Positions 17,413 through 27,101 of a stretch of 60,656 bases of DNA are shown here, one piece after another. The notes below the pieces were generated by a model. It was not told the origin of the DNA. It did not search any database and saw only the letters and a program-made list of their open reading frames with translations. Position numbers and translations under genes: made by a program. How positions within the stretch are numbered: the stretch's first letter is position 1; every line of letters begins with the position of its first letter. The stretch comes from CAYLMM01 sp964384825. GTDB lineage: Bacteria; Krumholzibacteriota; Krumholzibacteriia; LZORAL124-64-63. The stretch lies in the NCBI GenBank assembly GCA_964384825.1, contig CAYLMM010000010.1:1-60656 (forward strand), given 5' to 3'.

Positions 17413-20016
17413 GTGATCGGACGGACATTTTCCCATTACCGGATCGTTTCGAGGCTCGGCGAAGGGGGCATGGGAGTCGTCTACAGGGCCGAGGACACCC
17501 GCCTGGAGCGGACCGTGGCCCTGAAGTTCCTGCCGCCGGGCCTGGTCGACGATCCCGACGCGAGGTCCCGCTTCACGCACGAGGCGCGATCGGCGTCCGC
17601 GCTCGACCATCCCAACATCTGCACCATCCACGAGATCGACGAGACCGACGATGGCGGGCTGTTCATCGCCATGTCGTGCTATCGGGGCGAGACCCTCGCC
17701 GAGCGCATGGGCCGCGGCGGGATGTCGGCGCCCGAGGCGGTGCGGATCGCCGAGGGCGTCGCCTCGGGGCTGGCGGCGGCCCACGCCCGCGGGATCGTGC
17801 ACCGCGACATCAAGCCGGCCAACATCTTCCTGACCGACGACGGCCAGGTGAAGATCCTGGATTTCGGGCTGGCCAAGCTGTCCAGCCGCACGCGGATGAC
17901 GCGGACCGGCGCCACCCTCGGGACGGTCGCCTACCTCTCGCCCGAACAGGCGCGCGGCGGCGATGTCGACCACCGCGCCGACATCTGGTCGCTGGGGGTG
18001 ATGCTGCACGAGATGGCGGCCGGCGAACTGCCTTTCCGCGGCGATAACGACATGACCATCCTGCGCGCGATCCTGGACGATCCGCCGCGGCCGCTGGCGG
18101 ATTCGCGCCCCGGCCTGCCCGCGGACCTGCAGCGCGTGGTCGCGTTCTGCCTGCGGAAGAACCGGGAGAACCGGTACCGCGACGCCGCGGATCTCGCCGC
18201 CGACCTGCGGCATCTGGCGATCACGACAGCGGCTCCGCCGGCTCCGACCGCGCCGCTGATCGCCCCGCGGCGGCTCGGACGGCGTTTTCGCCGCCGGGCG
18301 GTCCCGGCGGCGGCTGCGCTGGTCCTGATCGCCCTGCTCGCGCTCTGGCCGCAGGGACGCCATCGGATCGGGGCCTGGGTCGGATTGGTTCCGGAAACGT
18401 ATCCGGCGGGGACGGCGCTGCTGGGGATCGAGATCTACGACGGCGACCGGGACGACCGGGCCTTCGCCGACGGCCTGACCTCCTACCTCTCGGACAAGCT
18501 GGCGCGGCTGGAGCGTTTCGAGGTCGAGCGTTTCTGGATCGCGCCCTCCGACGTGGTCCGTTCGCGGCGCATCGCCACCGCCGGCGAGGCCGGATCGGAA
18601 CTGGGCGTGGGGAGCGTGGTCGGCGGCATCCTGAACCGCTACGAGGACGTCATCGGCCTGGAGCTGACCGTCCAGCGCGTCGGTCCGCGAACCCTGCCCT
18701 CGCTGCTGGCCGGCGTGGAGGGAATCGAGTTCATCGATCCGATCGGCAACCTTTCCACCTGGCAGCAGGATCTGGCGATCGGGTTGGCCGGCCTGCTGGA
18801 CGTGGAACTCAGCGCGGAGATGCGCGAGATCCTGGGATCCGGCGGGACATCGGTCCCGGCCGCCTTCGTCGCCTGCATGCAGGGCCGGGGGCGCCTGCAT
18901 CCCTATGCGGGCGATCCCGATCCCGAAGGCGCGGCCGCCGATTTCCTGGCCGCCGTCGGGGCGGATTCCTCGTACGCGTCGGCCTTCGCGGGCCTGGCCG
19001 AAGCGTGCCTGAACGGCGCCGCCGCGGGGAACAATCCGCCGGAGGCCTTGGCCGCGGCCCGGACCGCCCAGCGGCTGGATCCCGGCCTGCCCGAGGGGTT
19101 CGTCGCCGAGGGGATGATCCACGACAGCGTCGGCCGGATCGACGCCGCCATCGGCTGCTTCAGGCGCGCGCTCGCCGCGGATCCGGCCCACGAACGCGCG
19201 CGGCGGCTGCTGGCCGCGGCCTGCGCGGCGGCCGGAGACGCCGGAGAGGCCGAAAGGCACTACGTCGAAGCCGTCCGGATCCGGCCCGGCTGGATGTTCG
19301 CATTGAGCAGCTACGCGACGTTCCTCTGCTCCGACGGCCGGTACGAGCAGGCCGCGGATCTCTTCCTGCAGGTGATCGAACTGGCCCCGGGGTCGTTGTC
19401 GGCCTACACCAACCTCGGCGCGATCTACTTCTATCTCGACCGCCGCGAGGAGGCCGAACGGATGTTCCGCCGCTCGCTGGCGATCCGGCCCAACCGCCTC
19501 GCCTACCTGAATCTCGGCACCCTCCGTTTCTACGACCGCCGGTACCTCGACGCGGCCCGCATGTACGAATGCTCCCTGGAGATCGATCCGGACGACTACC
19601 GGGCCTGGGGCCAGGCGGCCGAATCGTACCACTGGGCGGGCGGCGAAGGGCAGAAGGCCCGCCGGCATTACGAGCGCGCGGTGCAGCTGGCCGAAGAGGC
19701 CCTGGCCGAATCGCCGCGCGATCCGGTGCTGCTTTCCGATCTGGCCGACTACCTGTTGAAGATCGGCGAGCCCGGACGGTCCCGGATCTATCTGGACCGC
19801 GTCCTGTCGCTGGGGAATATCAATCCGGACGTCATGTTCACCATCGCCGATATCTACGAGCAGATGGGCGATCGCGACCAGGCCCTGCGGTGGATCGGAT
19901 CCGCGCTGGGGGCGGGATATTCCATGGCCGAGATCGAGCGGTATCCGGGCATGAACGAATTGCGGGCCGACGCCCGCTACCGCGAACTGCTGATCGAGCA
20001 CGGAGGCGGTTCGTGA
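17413..20016 (+). CDS. Membrane Ser/Thr protein kinase with extracytoplasmic TPR region
   Basis: 867 residues from GTG with GGGGAG at 17401-17406. The kinase domain (about 8-270) is complete: GEGGMGVVY glycine loop, ALKFL lysine, HRDIKPAN catalytic loop, ILDFGLAKL metal loop and GTVAYLSPEQ. A basic stretch and one transmembrane helix (about 297-315) follow. Next comes a TolB/FlgO-like domain (GIEIYDGDRDDRAFADGLTSYLSDKLARL) and then many TPR units from about 500 to the end. The TPR part should be outside the cytoplasm if the topology is as usual. Substrates are unknown. The gene is divergent from hutH and probably drives the short gene 58 bases downstream. Confidence 0.9.
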   Translation: MIGRTFSHYRIVSRLGEGGMGVVYRAEDTRLERTVALKFLPPGLVDDPDARSRFTHEARSASALDHPNICTIHEIDETDDGGLFIAMSCYRGETLAERMGRGGMSAPEAVRIAEGVASGLAAAHARGIVHRDIKPANIFLTDDGQVKILDFGLAKLSSRTRMTRTGATLGTVAYLSPEQARGGDVDHRADIWSLGVMLHEMAAGELPFRGDNDMTILRAILDDPPRPLADSRPGLPADLQRVVAFCLRKNRENRYRDAADLAADLRHLAITTAAPPAPTAPLIAPRRLGRRFRRRAVPAAAALVLIALLALWPQGRHRIGAWVGLVPETYPAGTALLGIEIYDGDRDDRAFADGLTSYLSDKLARLERFEVERFWIAPSDVVRSRRIATAGEAGSELGVGSVVGGILNRYEDVIGLELTVQRVGPRTLPSLLAGVEGIEFIDPIGNLSTWQQDLAIGLAGLLDVELSAEMREILGSGGTSVPAAFVACMQGRGRLHPYAGDPDPEGAAADFLAAVGADSSYASAFAGLAEACLNGAAAGNNPPEALAAARTAQRLDPGLPEGFVAEGMIHDSVGRIDAAIGCFRRALAADPAHERARRLLAAACAAAGDAGEAERHYVEAVRIRPGWMFALSSYATFLCSDGRYEQAADLFLQVIELAPGSLSAYTNLGAIYFYLDRREEAERMFRRSLAIRPNRLAYLNLGTLRFYDRRYLDAARMYECSLEIDPDDYRAWGQAAESYHWAGGEGQKARRHYERAVQLAEEALAESPRDPVLLSDLADYLLKIGEPGRSRIYLDRVLSLGNINPDVMFTIADIYEQMGDRDQALRWIGSALGAGYSMAEIERYPGMNELRADARYRELLIEHGGGS

Positions 20017-20074
20017 ACCGATGGAGCGCGGCAAGAGCTCGCCCGTCTTCCCCGCGGGGGGCAGGAGGACGGAC

Positions 20075-20413
20075 ATGGCGACCAAGGTCCGGGAAGTGAG
20101 CGCGAGGCTCGAGAGTCAGGCCGACGGCCCCGACGTCTGGCGGACCGGCGAGAGCGTCTACCGCTGGAACGTGGGCGACGAGGTGACCTTCCGCAGCGAC
20201 GGCCGGGACGTGCGGGTGTGGATTCCCGACGCCGCGATCTTCGGCGAGGAATTCATCGACCTGAACCAGGCCAACGGCTGGGCCGCGACGCTGGTCGTCG
20301 GGCGGGATCTGGAGATCTCGGCGCCCCTCGATCAGGATTTCGCCTTCTACATGGTCGGCGAGCGCCGGATGGCCGAGGCCGCCTCGCCGCCGAAGATGAT
20401 CATCGATCCGTAG
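20075..20413 (+). CDS. Small conserved-looking protein of unknown function
   Basis: 112 residues, ATG preceded by AGGAGG at 20063-20068. No signal peptide or membrane segment is seen. The sequence alternates polar and hydrophobic residues (VTFRSDGRDVRVWIPDAAIFG), suggesting a small beta-rich fold, with an acidic middle and a Pro-rich end. It sits 58 bases after the kinase gene, so the two are likely co-transcribed, which hints at a regulatory link but does not show one. No family is recognised. Confidence 0.6.
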   Translation: MATKVREVSARLESQADGPDVWRTGESVYRWNVGDEVTFRSDGRDVRVWIPDAAIFGEEFIDLNQANGWAATLVVGRDLEISAPLDQDFAFYMVGERRMAEAASPPKMIIDP

Positions 20414-20441
20414 GATGGGGGCCGGCGGCGCGACCGGGCGT

Positions 20442-20470
20442 TTGCCGGGTCGCCGCCGGTCCGTTACCAT
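20442..20470 (+). promoter_or_regulatory. Sigma-70-like promoter upstream of the DUF2461 gene
   Basis: TTGCCG at 20442-20447, a 17-base spacer and TACCAT at 20465-20470. It ends 62 bases before the ATG at 20533. Confidence 0.5.
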
Positions 20471-20532
20471 GGCGGACGGAGAGAAAAGGCCCATTCCGAA
20501 GGCGGGCCCCACCCGTTCCGGAGCGTCTCTGC

Positions 20533-21222
20533 ATGCCCGATTCCACCCGTTTCACCGGCGAGCTCTTCCGCTTCCTGCGCGATCTCGAGGCTCACAACGA
20601 CCGCGATTGGTTCCAGGCCAACAAGCAGCGTTACGAGAAGCATCTGAAGACCCCGGCGCTGGATTTCATCATCGATTTCGCCCGGCCGCTGGCGAAGCTC
20701 AGCCCGCATTTCCGCGCCGATCCCCGGGCCTCGGGCGGATCGCTCTTCCGCATCTACCGCGACACGCGATTCAGCCGCGACAAGCGTCCCTACAAGACCC
20801 ACTGCGGCATCCAGTTCCGGCACAAGGCGGGCAAGGACGCCCATGCGCCCGGCTACTACGTCCATCTCGAACCCGGGGGCAGCTTCGTGGGCCTGGGGCT
20901 GTGGCGGCCCGACACGCCGACGGTCCGCAGGATCCGCGACGCGCTGGCGGCCGATCCCGATCGCTGGCGGCGCGTGGTGCGCGGCCGGAAGTTCGCCGCC
21001 CGCTTCGATCTGGCCGGCGAGAAGCTGAAGCGGCCGCCGCGGGGCTACGATCCCGAACACGAGTTCGTCGAGGATCTCAAGCGGAAGGACTTCATGGCGC
21101 TGGCGCCCTTGACCCGCAAGGACGTGCTGGCGAAGGATTTCGTCGATCGCGTCGCCGCAGCCTGCCGCGACGGATCGCCGCTGATGAGCTTCCTCTGCGA
21201 CGCGGCGGGTGTCGATTTCTGA
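20533..21222 (+). CDS. DUF2461 (TIGR02453) family protein
   Basis: 229 residues. It shows the DUF2461 pattern: an N-terminal TGELFRFLRDLEAHNDRDWFQANKQRYE, a central SLFRIYRDTRFSRDKRPYKTHCG, then GYYVHLEPGGSFVGLGLWRPD. The family is widespread in bacteria and fungi but has no established biochemical activity. The conserved Arg/Asp/Lys-rich centre suggests a binding or enzymatic pocket. The start was chosen because the family signature begins about five residues after this ATG; the open frame upstream is not family-like. Own promoter; monocistronic or leading the next gene. Confidence 0.9.
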   Translation: MPDSTRFTGELFRFLRDLEAHNDRDWFQANKQRYEKHLKTPALDFIIDFARPLAKLSPHFRADPRASGGSLFRIYRDTRFSRDKRPYKTHCGIQFRHKAGKDAHAPGYYVHLEPGGSFVGLGLWRPDTPTVRRIRDALAADPDRWRRVVRGRKFAARFDLAGEKLKRPPRGYDPEHEFVEDLKRKDFMALAPLTRKDVLAKDFVDRVAAACRDGSPLMSFLCDAAGVDF

Positions 21223-21236
21223 TCCTTGGCGGGGGG

Positions 21237-21265
21237 TTTCCCGGATCATCGATTTGGCGTATTCT
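21237..21265 (+). promoter_or_regulatory. Candidate promoter of the second sulfatase-like lipoprotein gene
   Basis: TTTCCC at 21237-21242, a 17-base spacer and TATTCT at 21260-21265, 57 bases before the ATG. The same TATTCT box occurs shortly upstream of the genes at 22908 and 27102, but those copies lack a clear -35. Confidence 0.35.
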
Positions 21266-21321
21266 CACCGGCGGAGGCGCGTGTTCCGACGCCGTGCGGG
21301 CGTTGGCGCGCGGGAAAACAC

Positions 21322-22779
21322 ATGCCGAACAACCAATCCGGGTACCGATCCGCGATCATCGCCGTCGTCGTGATGCTGCTCTGCGCCGGCTGCGGGGGCG
21401 AGCGCGCCGACAGGCGCGGCCCCGTGCCGATCGCCGACGTGGTCGAGGCCGTCGAGGGCAAGAACCTGCTGATCGTGCTGCTCGACGCCACCGCCGCCGA
21501 GCACATGGGATGCTACGGCTACGGCCGCGACACGACTCCCGAGCTGGACCGCGTCGCCGCGGAATCGGTGCTCTTCGAGAACGTCTACGCCCAGTCCTCG
21601 GGCACGATGCTCTCGGTCTTCTCGTTCTTCACCTCGCGTTATCCGATCTTCGGCGACGCCTTCAAGGTCGACCAGAAGACCGTCGTGATCATTCCCGAGC
21701 AGCGCACGACCGTCGCCGAGCATCTGGCCGTCCGTTATCCGGCCCGGCTCGGCTACACGTCGAACACCTGGCTGAAGAAGAAATTCGGCCACGGCCAGGG
21801 CTTCACCGACTACTGGGAGCTGCGCGACCTGCAGGGCGGCCGGCTCGCGACGGGCGCCGACGACGAGCACGCCCTGCCCCTGTGCCTGGACTGGATGAAG
21901 GCCAACGCCGACCGGGGTTTCTTCGCCTACCTGCACCTGATGAAGCCCCACGGCCCCTACGACGAGCCCGAACCCTTCTTCAGCCGTTTCACCGAGCGCG
22001 AGGTCGCCCGTGAGACCGGCACCCACGCGTTTTTGCAGGGGCTGAAGGGCCGGTATCCGGGCGACGAGACGGCGGCCGACGTGCGCGCGATCTACGACGG
22101 CAACCTGGCGTTCATCGATCACGAGGTGGGCGCGATGATCGACGGCCTGCGCGAGGCCGGCCTGTGGGACGAGACGGTCTTCGTGCTGATGTCCGACCAC
22201 GGCCAGAGCCTCTACGAGCACGGCCATCCGCACGGGCACGGCGGCATCGTCTGGGAGAACGCCCTGCGCGTGCCGCTGTTCATCCGCATTCCCGGCGAAC
22301 CCCGGCTCGCCGGCCGCCGCGTGAGCGATCCGGTCGAACTGGTGGATCTGCTGCCGACGCTGCTCGAACTGACCGGGCTGCCGCCGGCGACCGACGACGC
22401 GGCCGGCCGCTCCCTGGCGCCGCTGATCGCGGGGCGGGCCGGCGCGGACGAAGAAGCCGGCGCCGGCCGGATTCTGCATTCCCGCACCAACCGGCGCGAT
22501 CCCCCCATCTATTGCGTGCTCTCGGGGAACGGGAAGCTGATCCTCTGGGAGGGCGACCGGCCGCGACGGGCGCTCTTCGACCTGGCCGCCGACCCGGCCG
22601 AATCGCGCAACCTCCTGGAAGAGGATCCCGAAAATGAAGCCGGCCAACGCCTGGCCCGGTATCTCGAATCCTGGCTGGCGACCGGCGGCGAGGACGGATC
22701 GCTGGCCGGCAGCCTTCCTCTGGAAGTCATGGACGAGAAGGACATCCGGCGGTTGCGGTCGCTGGGATATGTGCAATGA
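21322..22779 (+). CDS. Sulfatase-like lipoprotein with Thr nucleophile (second paralog)
   Basis: 485 residues with lipobox LCAGC (Cys24). Metal ligand Asp55 is in IVLLDATAAEHMG. The nucleophile segment reads QSSGTMLSVFSFFTS, placing Thr95 where sulfatases carry the Cys that becomes formylglycine, and there is no CxPxR. FVLMSDHGQSLYEHG supplies the second metal site, and the protein ends in RSLGYVQ, close to the LRALGY end of its paralogs. It is likely a lipid-anchored phosphatase, phosphodiesterase or phosphotransferase (inference). The start gives the signal peptide directly; the Shine-Dalgarno sequence is weak (GGGA). It lies upstream of the FHA phosphatase gene on the same strand, but a 128-base gap makes separate transcription possible. 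Confidence 0.87.
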   Translation: MPNNQSGYRSAIIAVVVMLLCAGCGGERADRRGPVPIADVVEAVEGKNLLIVLLDATAAEHMGCYGYGRDTTPELDRVAAESVLFENVYAQSSGTMLSVFSFFTSRYPIFGDAFKVDQKTVVIIPEQRTTVAEHLAVRYPARLGYTSNTWLKKKFGHGQGFTDYWELRDLQGGRLATGADDEHALPLCLDWMKANADRGFFAYLHLMKPHGPYDEPEPFFSRFTEREVARETGTHAFLQGLKGRYPGDETAADVRAIYDGNLAFIDHEVGAMIDGLREAGLWDETVFVLMSDHGQSLYEHGHPHGHGGIVWENALRVPLFIRIPGEPRLAGRRVSDPVELVDLLPTLLELTGLPPATDDAAGRSLAPLIAGRAGADEEAGAGRILHSRTNRRDPPIYCVLSGNGKLILWEGDRPRRALFDLAADPAESRNLLEEDPENEAGQRLARYLESWLATGGEDGSLAGSLPLEVMDEKDIRRLRSLGYVQ

Positions 22780-22907
22780 CATGATGCGACACGCCCGGCG
22801 GGATCGTGGAAATTCCACCTGCCCTGTAGCCTGCGCCCCCGGTTTTGGTCTATTCTCAGGCAACCGTTCCTCGCCCGGAACGCCCGCGGCTCATCGAGGA
22901 TGCGCGG

Positions 22908-24563
22908 ATGTTCTTTCTCACAGGGACGATCGGCCGGCGCTTCGTGCGCGTTCCCCTCGGACCGGGGCTGCACCGCATCGGCCGCGCCGACGACAACGAC
23001 ATCCGCCTGGAGAGCGACACGGTCTCGCGGCGGCATGCCGAGATCCGGGTCGCCGACGACGTGGTGAAGCTGCGCGATCTGAAGAGCAGCAACGGCACCT
23101 GGGTCTCCGGCGAGAAGCTGATCGGCGAACGCACCCTTTCCCATCGCGACGTGATCTCCTTCGGCGCGCAGGAGATGATCCTGATCGAATCGGGGCGGGC
23201 GGCGACGCCGGAAATCCCGATGACCCGCAAGACCGCCGCGTTGCTGCGCGAGGACAACGACGCCGTCGCTCGGGCCGCCGAGCTGACGTGGAGCGAGGCG
23301 GCCGCCAATCCCGAACGGATCTCCGATACGGCTCTGCTGCGCGCCCTGTCCGATTCGGGCGGCTTCCTGATGTATCCGCGCCCCCTGGCCGAAACCCTGA
23401 AGATGCTGCTGGACGAAGCCGCCAAGATCGTGCCGGCGCGGCGGATCCTGCTGCTGACCGTGGACGCGCCGGGGTCGATCCTGCGTATCCAGGCGGCCCA
23501 TCCGGAATCCGGCTCGACGCCGGTCGACACGGTGCTGAGCCGCGGCGTGGTCGACGCAGTGATGGCCGAACGCCGGGCCATGGTGCTCGACGACATCCCC
23601 CATGATCCCCGCCTGCGCGACCGCCCGAGCGTGATGATGCAGAAGCTGCGCTCGGCGATGGTGGCCCCTCTGTTCGACAACCGGGAAGTGACCGGCCTGC
23701 TGTACGCCGACACCGACGACCCGGGGATCCGCTACGACCGCAACCAGCTGCGGGCCTTCACCCTGCTGGCCAACCTGCTGGCGGTGAAGATGTCGCACGC
23801 CAAGCTGCTCGAGGGCCGGCTGGAGATGGAGCGGATGGAGAAGGAGATGGCCTCGGCGGTCGAGGTCCAGAAGCGCCTGCTGCCGGCCGAGCTGCCCGAG
23901 GTCCCGGGCTACGAGATCAGGGCCCGGATGGAGCCCTGCCTGAGCGTGGCGGGCGATCTCTACGACGTCAGCCTGCTGCCCGACGGGCGGGTGGCGGTGG
24001 TCGTCGGCGACGTCACGGGCAAGGGAGTTCCCGCGGCCATGCTGATGGCCAACGTGATGGCCGCCCTGCGCCTGCTCTGCCGCGAGGACGTCGAGCCGGT
24101 GACCGTGGCCCGGCGGCTGCACGAGCAGGTGCTGGCCTCGTCGGACGAGCTGCGGTTCGTGACCCTGTTTCTGGGCCTGCTCGATCCCCGGACGAACCGC
24201 CTGCTCTACGTCAACGCCGGCCACAATCCGCCCCTGCTGCTGCGTCCCGGCGCGCCCGATTGCCGGGCCCGTCCGCTCGGTCCGACCGGGATGCCGCTGG
24301 GACTGGTCGAATGGGCGGAATACACCGAGTCGGAAATCGACATCCCGGCCGACGCGGTCCTCTGCGCCTTTTCCGACGGTATTACCGAAGCCTGGTCCGG
24401 AAGCGAGATCTACGGGGAGGAGCGCCTGCTCGAGAGCATCCGGTCGCGTTGCGGCAGGCCGCTGGACAAGGTGGCCGACGGGGTCCTGAACGATCTGCGG
24501 GATTTCCTCAAGGGATCGGCGCCGGGCGACGACATGACGCTGATGCTGATCCGCCGGACCTGA
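22908..24563 (+). CDS. FHA-GAF-PP2C (SpoIIE/RsbU-type) serine/threonine phosphatase
   Basis: 551 residues; GAGGA at 22896-22900 sits seven bases before the ATG. An FHA domain (about 1-95) shows IGRADDND, SRRHAEI and LKSSNGTWV, the phosphothreonine-binding signature. A GAF domain follows (about 140-300). The C-terminal third is a PPM/SpoIIE phosphatase: AGDLYDVSLL, VVVGDVTGKGVPAAML, FSDGITEAWSG and GDDMTLMLIR, supplying the metal-binding Asp residues. It probably reads kinase-made phosphothreonine and dephosphorylates an anti-sigma-antagonist or another phosphoprotein. It lies between two Ser/Thr kinases (17413 and 24594) and converges with the second. Confidence 0.92.
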   Translation: MFFLTGTIGRRFVRVPLGPGLHRIGRADDNDIRLESDTVSRRHAEIRVADDVVKLRDLKSSNGTWVSGEKLIGERTLSHRDVISFGAQEMILIESGRAATPEIPMTRKTAALLREDNDAVARAAELTWSEAAANPERISDTALLRALSDSGGFLMYPRPLAETLKMLLDEAAKIVPARRILLLTVDAPGSILRIQAAHPESGSTPVDTVLSRGVVDAVMAERRAMVLDDIPHDPRLRDRPSVMMQKLRSAMVAPLFDNREVTGLLYADTDDPGIRYDRNQLRAFTLLANLLAVKMSHAKLLEGRLEMERMEKEMASAVEVQKRLLPAELPEVPGYEIRARMEPCLSVAGDLYDVSLLPDGRVAVVVGDVTGKGVPAAMLMANVMAALRLLCREDVEPVTVARRLHEQVLASSDELRFVTLFLGLLDPRTNRLLYVNAGHNPPLLLRPGAPDCRARPLGPTGMPLGLVEWAEYTESEIDIPADAVLCAFSDGITEAWSGSEIYGEERLLESIRSRCGRPLDKVADGVLNDLRDFLKGSAPGDDMTLMLIRRT

Positions 24564-24593
24564 CCGGTCGCCGCCGGGCCGCCGCGCCGCGGG

Positions 24594-26753
24594 TCAGGCC
24601 AGATCCTCGATCAGGGCCAGGAACCGGGCGTTGCCCCGCAAGGGGTCGAGGTCGCTGTCGTTCTCCATCCACTCCCGGTACGACGCGCCGGCCTGGACCG
24701 TCATCTCCAGGCAGTCGATCGCCTTTTCGAATTTCCCGAGCACCGAGTAGACGCAGGCCACGTTGTACAGGATGGCGGGGTCGTCGGGGTCGATGTCCAG
24801 CGCGCGCTCGGCCCACTTCAGGCCGCGATCCTTCTGGCCGAGGCGCACCATCGCGCCGGCGCCCATGTAGAAGGCGCGCGAGTCCTCGGGATTCAGCGAG
24901 ATCGCCTTCTCGGCCAGCTCCAGGCCGCGGCGATTCGATTCCTCCTCGTCCTCCTCGCGGCCGAGGCTGTGGAAGACCTGGGCGGTCAGGATGGGGATCT
25001 GATAGTCGTCGGGGCTGGCCTCGGTGGCCCGCCGGTAATGCTGGACGGCTTCCTCGTACCGGCCCTGGACCACGCAGTTGCGGGCGAAGAAGTAGTAGGC
25101 CTCGAAGAGGTTCGGATCCTGCGTGACCGCGATCCGGAGCTCCTGTTCGGCCTCCTCGTAGCGGCGGCTCAGGGAATGGGCCAGGCCGCGGGCGGCGTGG
25201 GCCTCGGCCAGGCCGGGATCCAGATCGAGGGCCTTGGCGCTGTTCTCGTCCGCCTGCCGCAGGTTCTCGTCGCTGCTGTTGATGTACATGTAGAGGTAGG
25301 AGTAGGTGTCGGCCAGGCCGGCGTGGGCCGATGCGAAGCCGGGGTCGATGCTCACCGCCCGCTGGAACATGCGCTGGGCGATCGCCACGTTCCGCTTGCC
25401 CCAGCGGCGGAAGAAGTTGCGCCCGCGCAGGTAGAAGTCGTAGGCCTGCGGGTCGGCCGTGCGGATGTCGATCAGCGGGAAGCCGGAAGTGGCGCTCAGC
25501 GACAGCCGCAGCGCCTTGACGATGTTCTGCGCGATCTCGTCCTGGACCAGGAACACGTCCTGCATCGGGCGCACGAAGCCGTCCGACCAGATCTGGAACC
25601 CGTTTTCGCAGTCGATCAGCCGGGCGGTGATGCGGAACTTCTCGCCGTTCTTGCGCACGCTGCCCTCGAGCAGGGTCCGCACGCCGAGGCGCTCGCCCAT
25701 CTCGCGCGTGTCGCCGCCGACGACCCGGTACTGGAACGACGACATCCGCGAGGCCACCTTCAGGCCGGGGATCCGGCTCAGGGCGTTGATGATCTCCTCG
25801 GCGATCCCGTCGCAGAAATAATCCTGGTCGCGGCCCGGGCTGAGGTCGGCGAAAGGCAGCACGGCGATCGAGCGCAGGGCCGAACCCCAGCCCTCGGTCA
25901 CCCCGGCGCGGATCTCGGTCAGCTCGTCGCGCAGATCGAGCAGCGACTGGTAGCGCAGGTCGGGCTCCTTGGCCATGCAGCGTTCGATGGCGTGGCTCAG
26001 TCTCTGCGGGCAATCGGTGTTGACCGCGGTCGCCGGCCGCGGGTTGTCGCGCAGGATGGCCGCCAGCAGCTCGGCCGTGGTCGCGCCGGTGAAGGGCCGC
26101 CGGCCGGTCGACAGCTCGTAGAGCACCACCCCGATCGAGAAGATGTCGGCCCGGTGGTCGGCCGGATCGCCGCGGGCCTGTTCGGGCGACATGTAGTCGG
26201 GCGTGCCGACGATCAGCTCGTCGTTCAGCAGGGCGCGGGTCGAGGGGGTCTTGTCGCCGAGGGGCCGGTAGGGTTCGACCATCTTGGCCAGGCCGAAATC
26301 CAGCACCTTCAAGCGGTCTTCCTCGTCGATCATGATGTTGGCCGGCTTGATGTCGCGGTGGGTGACGCCGCGCTCGTGGGCGGTGCCCACCGCGTCGACC
26401 AGCGGAATGGCGATGTCCAGGACCCCTCTGAGGTTCAGGCCGCCGTTCTTGATCATCGAGGCCAGGGGCCGGCCCCGGACCATCTCCATGGTCATGAAGT
26501 GGTGTCCGTCCACCTCCTCGACCGAATGGATGACCACGATGTTGGGATGGTTCACGGCGGCCAGGGCCCGGGCTTCCTGCCGGAAGCGGTTCAGGCGCTC
26601 GACATCGCGCGAAAGCGATTCGGGCAGCGTCTTCAGGGCGATCATCCGGCCGAGTTCGAGATCCTCGGCCATGAAGATCCGGCCCATGCCGCCGCCGCCG
26701 ATCTCCTCGATGATGCGGTAGTGGGAGATTGTGCGGCCGGGTTCGATCGCCAT
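24594..26753 (-). CDS. Soluble Ser/Thr protein kinase with TolB-like and TPR domains
   Basis: 719 residues. The kinase domain (about 12-275) has the GGGGMGRIF loop, ALKTLPE lysine, HRDIKPAN, VLDFGLAKM and GTPDYMSPEQ, so it should be active. No transmembrane helix is visible, unlike the kinase at 17413. Next is a TolB/FlgO-like domain beginning IAVLPFADLSPGRDQDYFCDGIAEEII (about 290-410), an arrangement common in Acidobacteria-like kinases and adenylate cyclases, then about eight TPR units to the end. It probably senses or scaffolds through the TPR region. It converges with the FHA phosphatase gene, 30 bases apart. Confidence 0.92.
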   Translation of the reverse strand: MAIEPGRTISHYRIIEEIGGGGMGRIFMAEDLELGRMIALKTLPESLSRDVERLNRFRQEARALAAVNHPNIVVIHSVEEVDGHHFMTMEMVRGRPLASMIKNGGLNLRGVLDIAIPLVDAVGTAHERGVTHRDIKPANIMIDEEDRLKVLDFGLAKMVEPYRPLGDKTPSTRALLNDELIVGTPDYMSPEQARGDPADHRADIFSIGVVLYELSTGRRPFTGATTAELLAAILRDNPRPATAVNTDCPQRLSHAIERCMAKEPDLRYQSLLDLRDELTEIRAGVTEGWGSALRSIAVLPFADLSPGRDQDYFCDGIAEEIINALSRIPGLKVASRMSSFQYRVVGGDTREMGERLGVRTLLEGSVRKNGEKFRITARLIDCENGFQIWSDGFVRPMQDVFLVQDEIAQNIVKALRLSLSATSGFPLIDIRTADPQAYDFYLRGRNFFRRWGKRNVAIAQRMFQRAVSIDPGFASAHAGLADTYSYLYMYINSSDENLRQADENSAKALDLDPGLAEAHAARGLAHSLSRRYEEAEQELRIAVTQDPNLFEAYYFFARNCVVQGRYEEAVQHYRRATEASPDDYQIPILTAQVFHSLGREEDEEESNRRGLELAEKAISLNPEDSRAFYMGAGAMVRLGQKDRGLKWAERALDIDPDDPAILYNVACVYSVLGKFEKAIDCLEMTVQAGASYREWMENDSDLDPLRGNARFLALIEDLA

Positions 26754-27101
26754 CGGGATTGCCCTTCCCGGGCGAGACGGGTTCGTCTGGTTGCTACGCA
26801 GACGACGGCGGGACGTTGCCCCGGCCGCGGAATTTCCCGTCCGGGCCGCGAACTGGAATTCTCCCGGGGCCGGCTAACGCACCAAGTGCTGCGGGCGGTA
26901 CCGGGCCGGATCGGAAGTCATGACTCATCATGTATGGAAGATAAGAGATCCGCGGATGGGGGGAAACCCTTCGCGAATACCGGAGGGGTTGTCTCCTTGG
27001 ATCCGGATGGATTATGATCATCCGCAACAGCACGGGCATGAGCACTTTCCCGATCTTCCCGCCCTCGCTCGCGTATTCTGCTCGCCCTGGGGGAATGAAC
27101 C
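26754..27101. other. 348-base divergent intergenic region
   Basis: It lies between the kinase gene (minus) and the lipoprotein gene (plus). Two short symmetrical sequences are visible: the ten-base palindrome AGTCATGACT at 26916-26925 and an inverted repeat CGGATG...CATCCG at 27004-27024 around an AT-rich centre, both possible operators. TATTCT near 27077 may be a -10 box for the lipoprotein gene. Short open frames here are not convincing. Confidence 0.4.
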
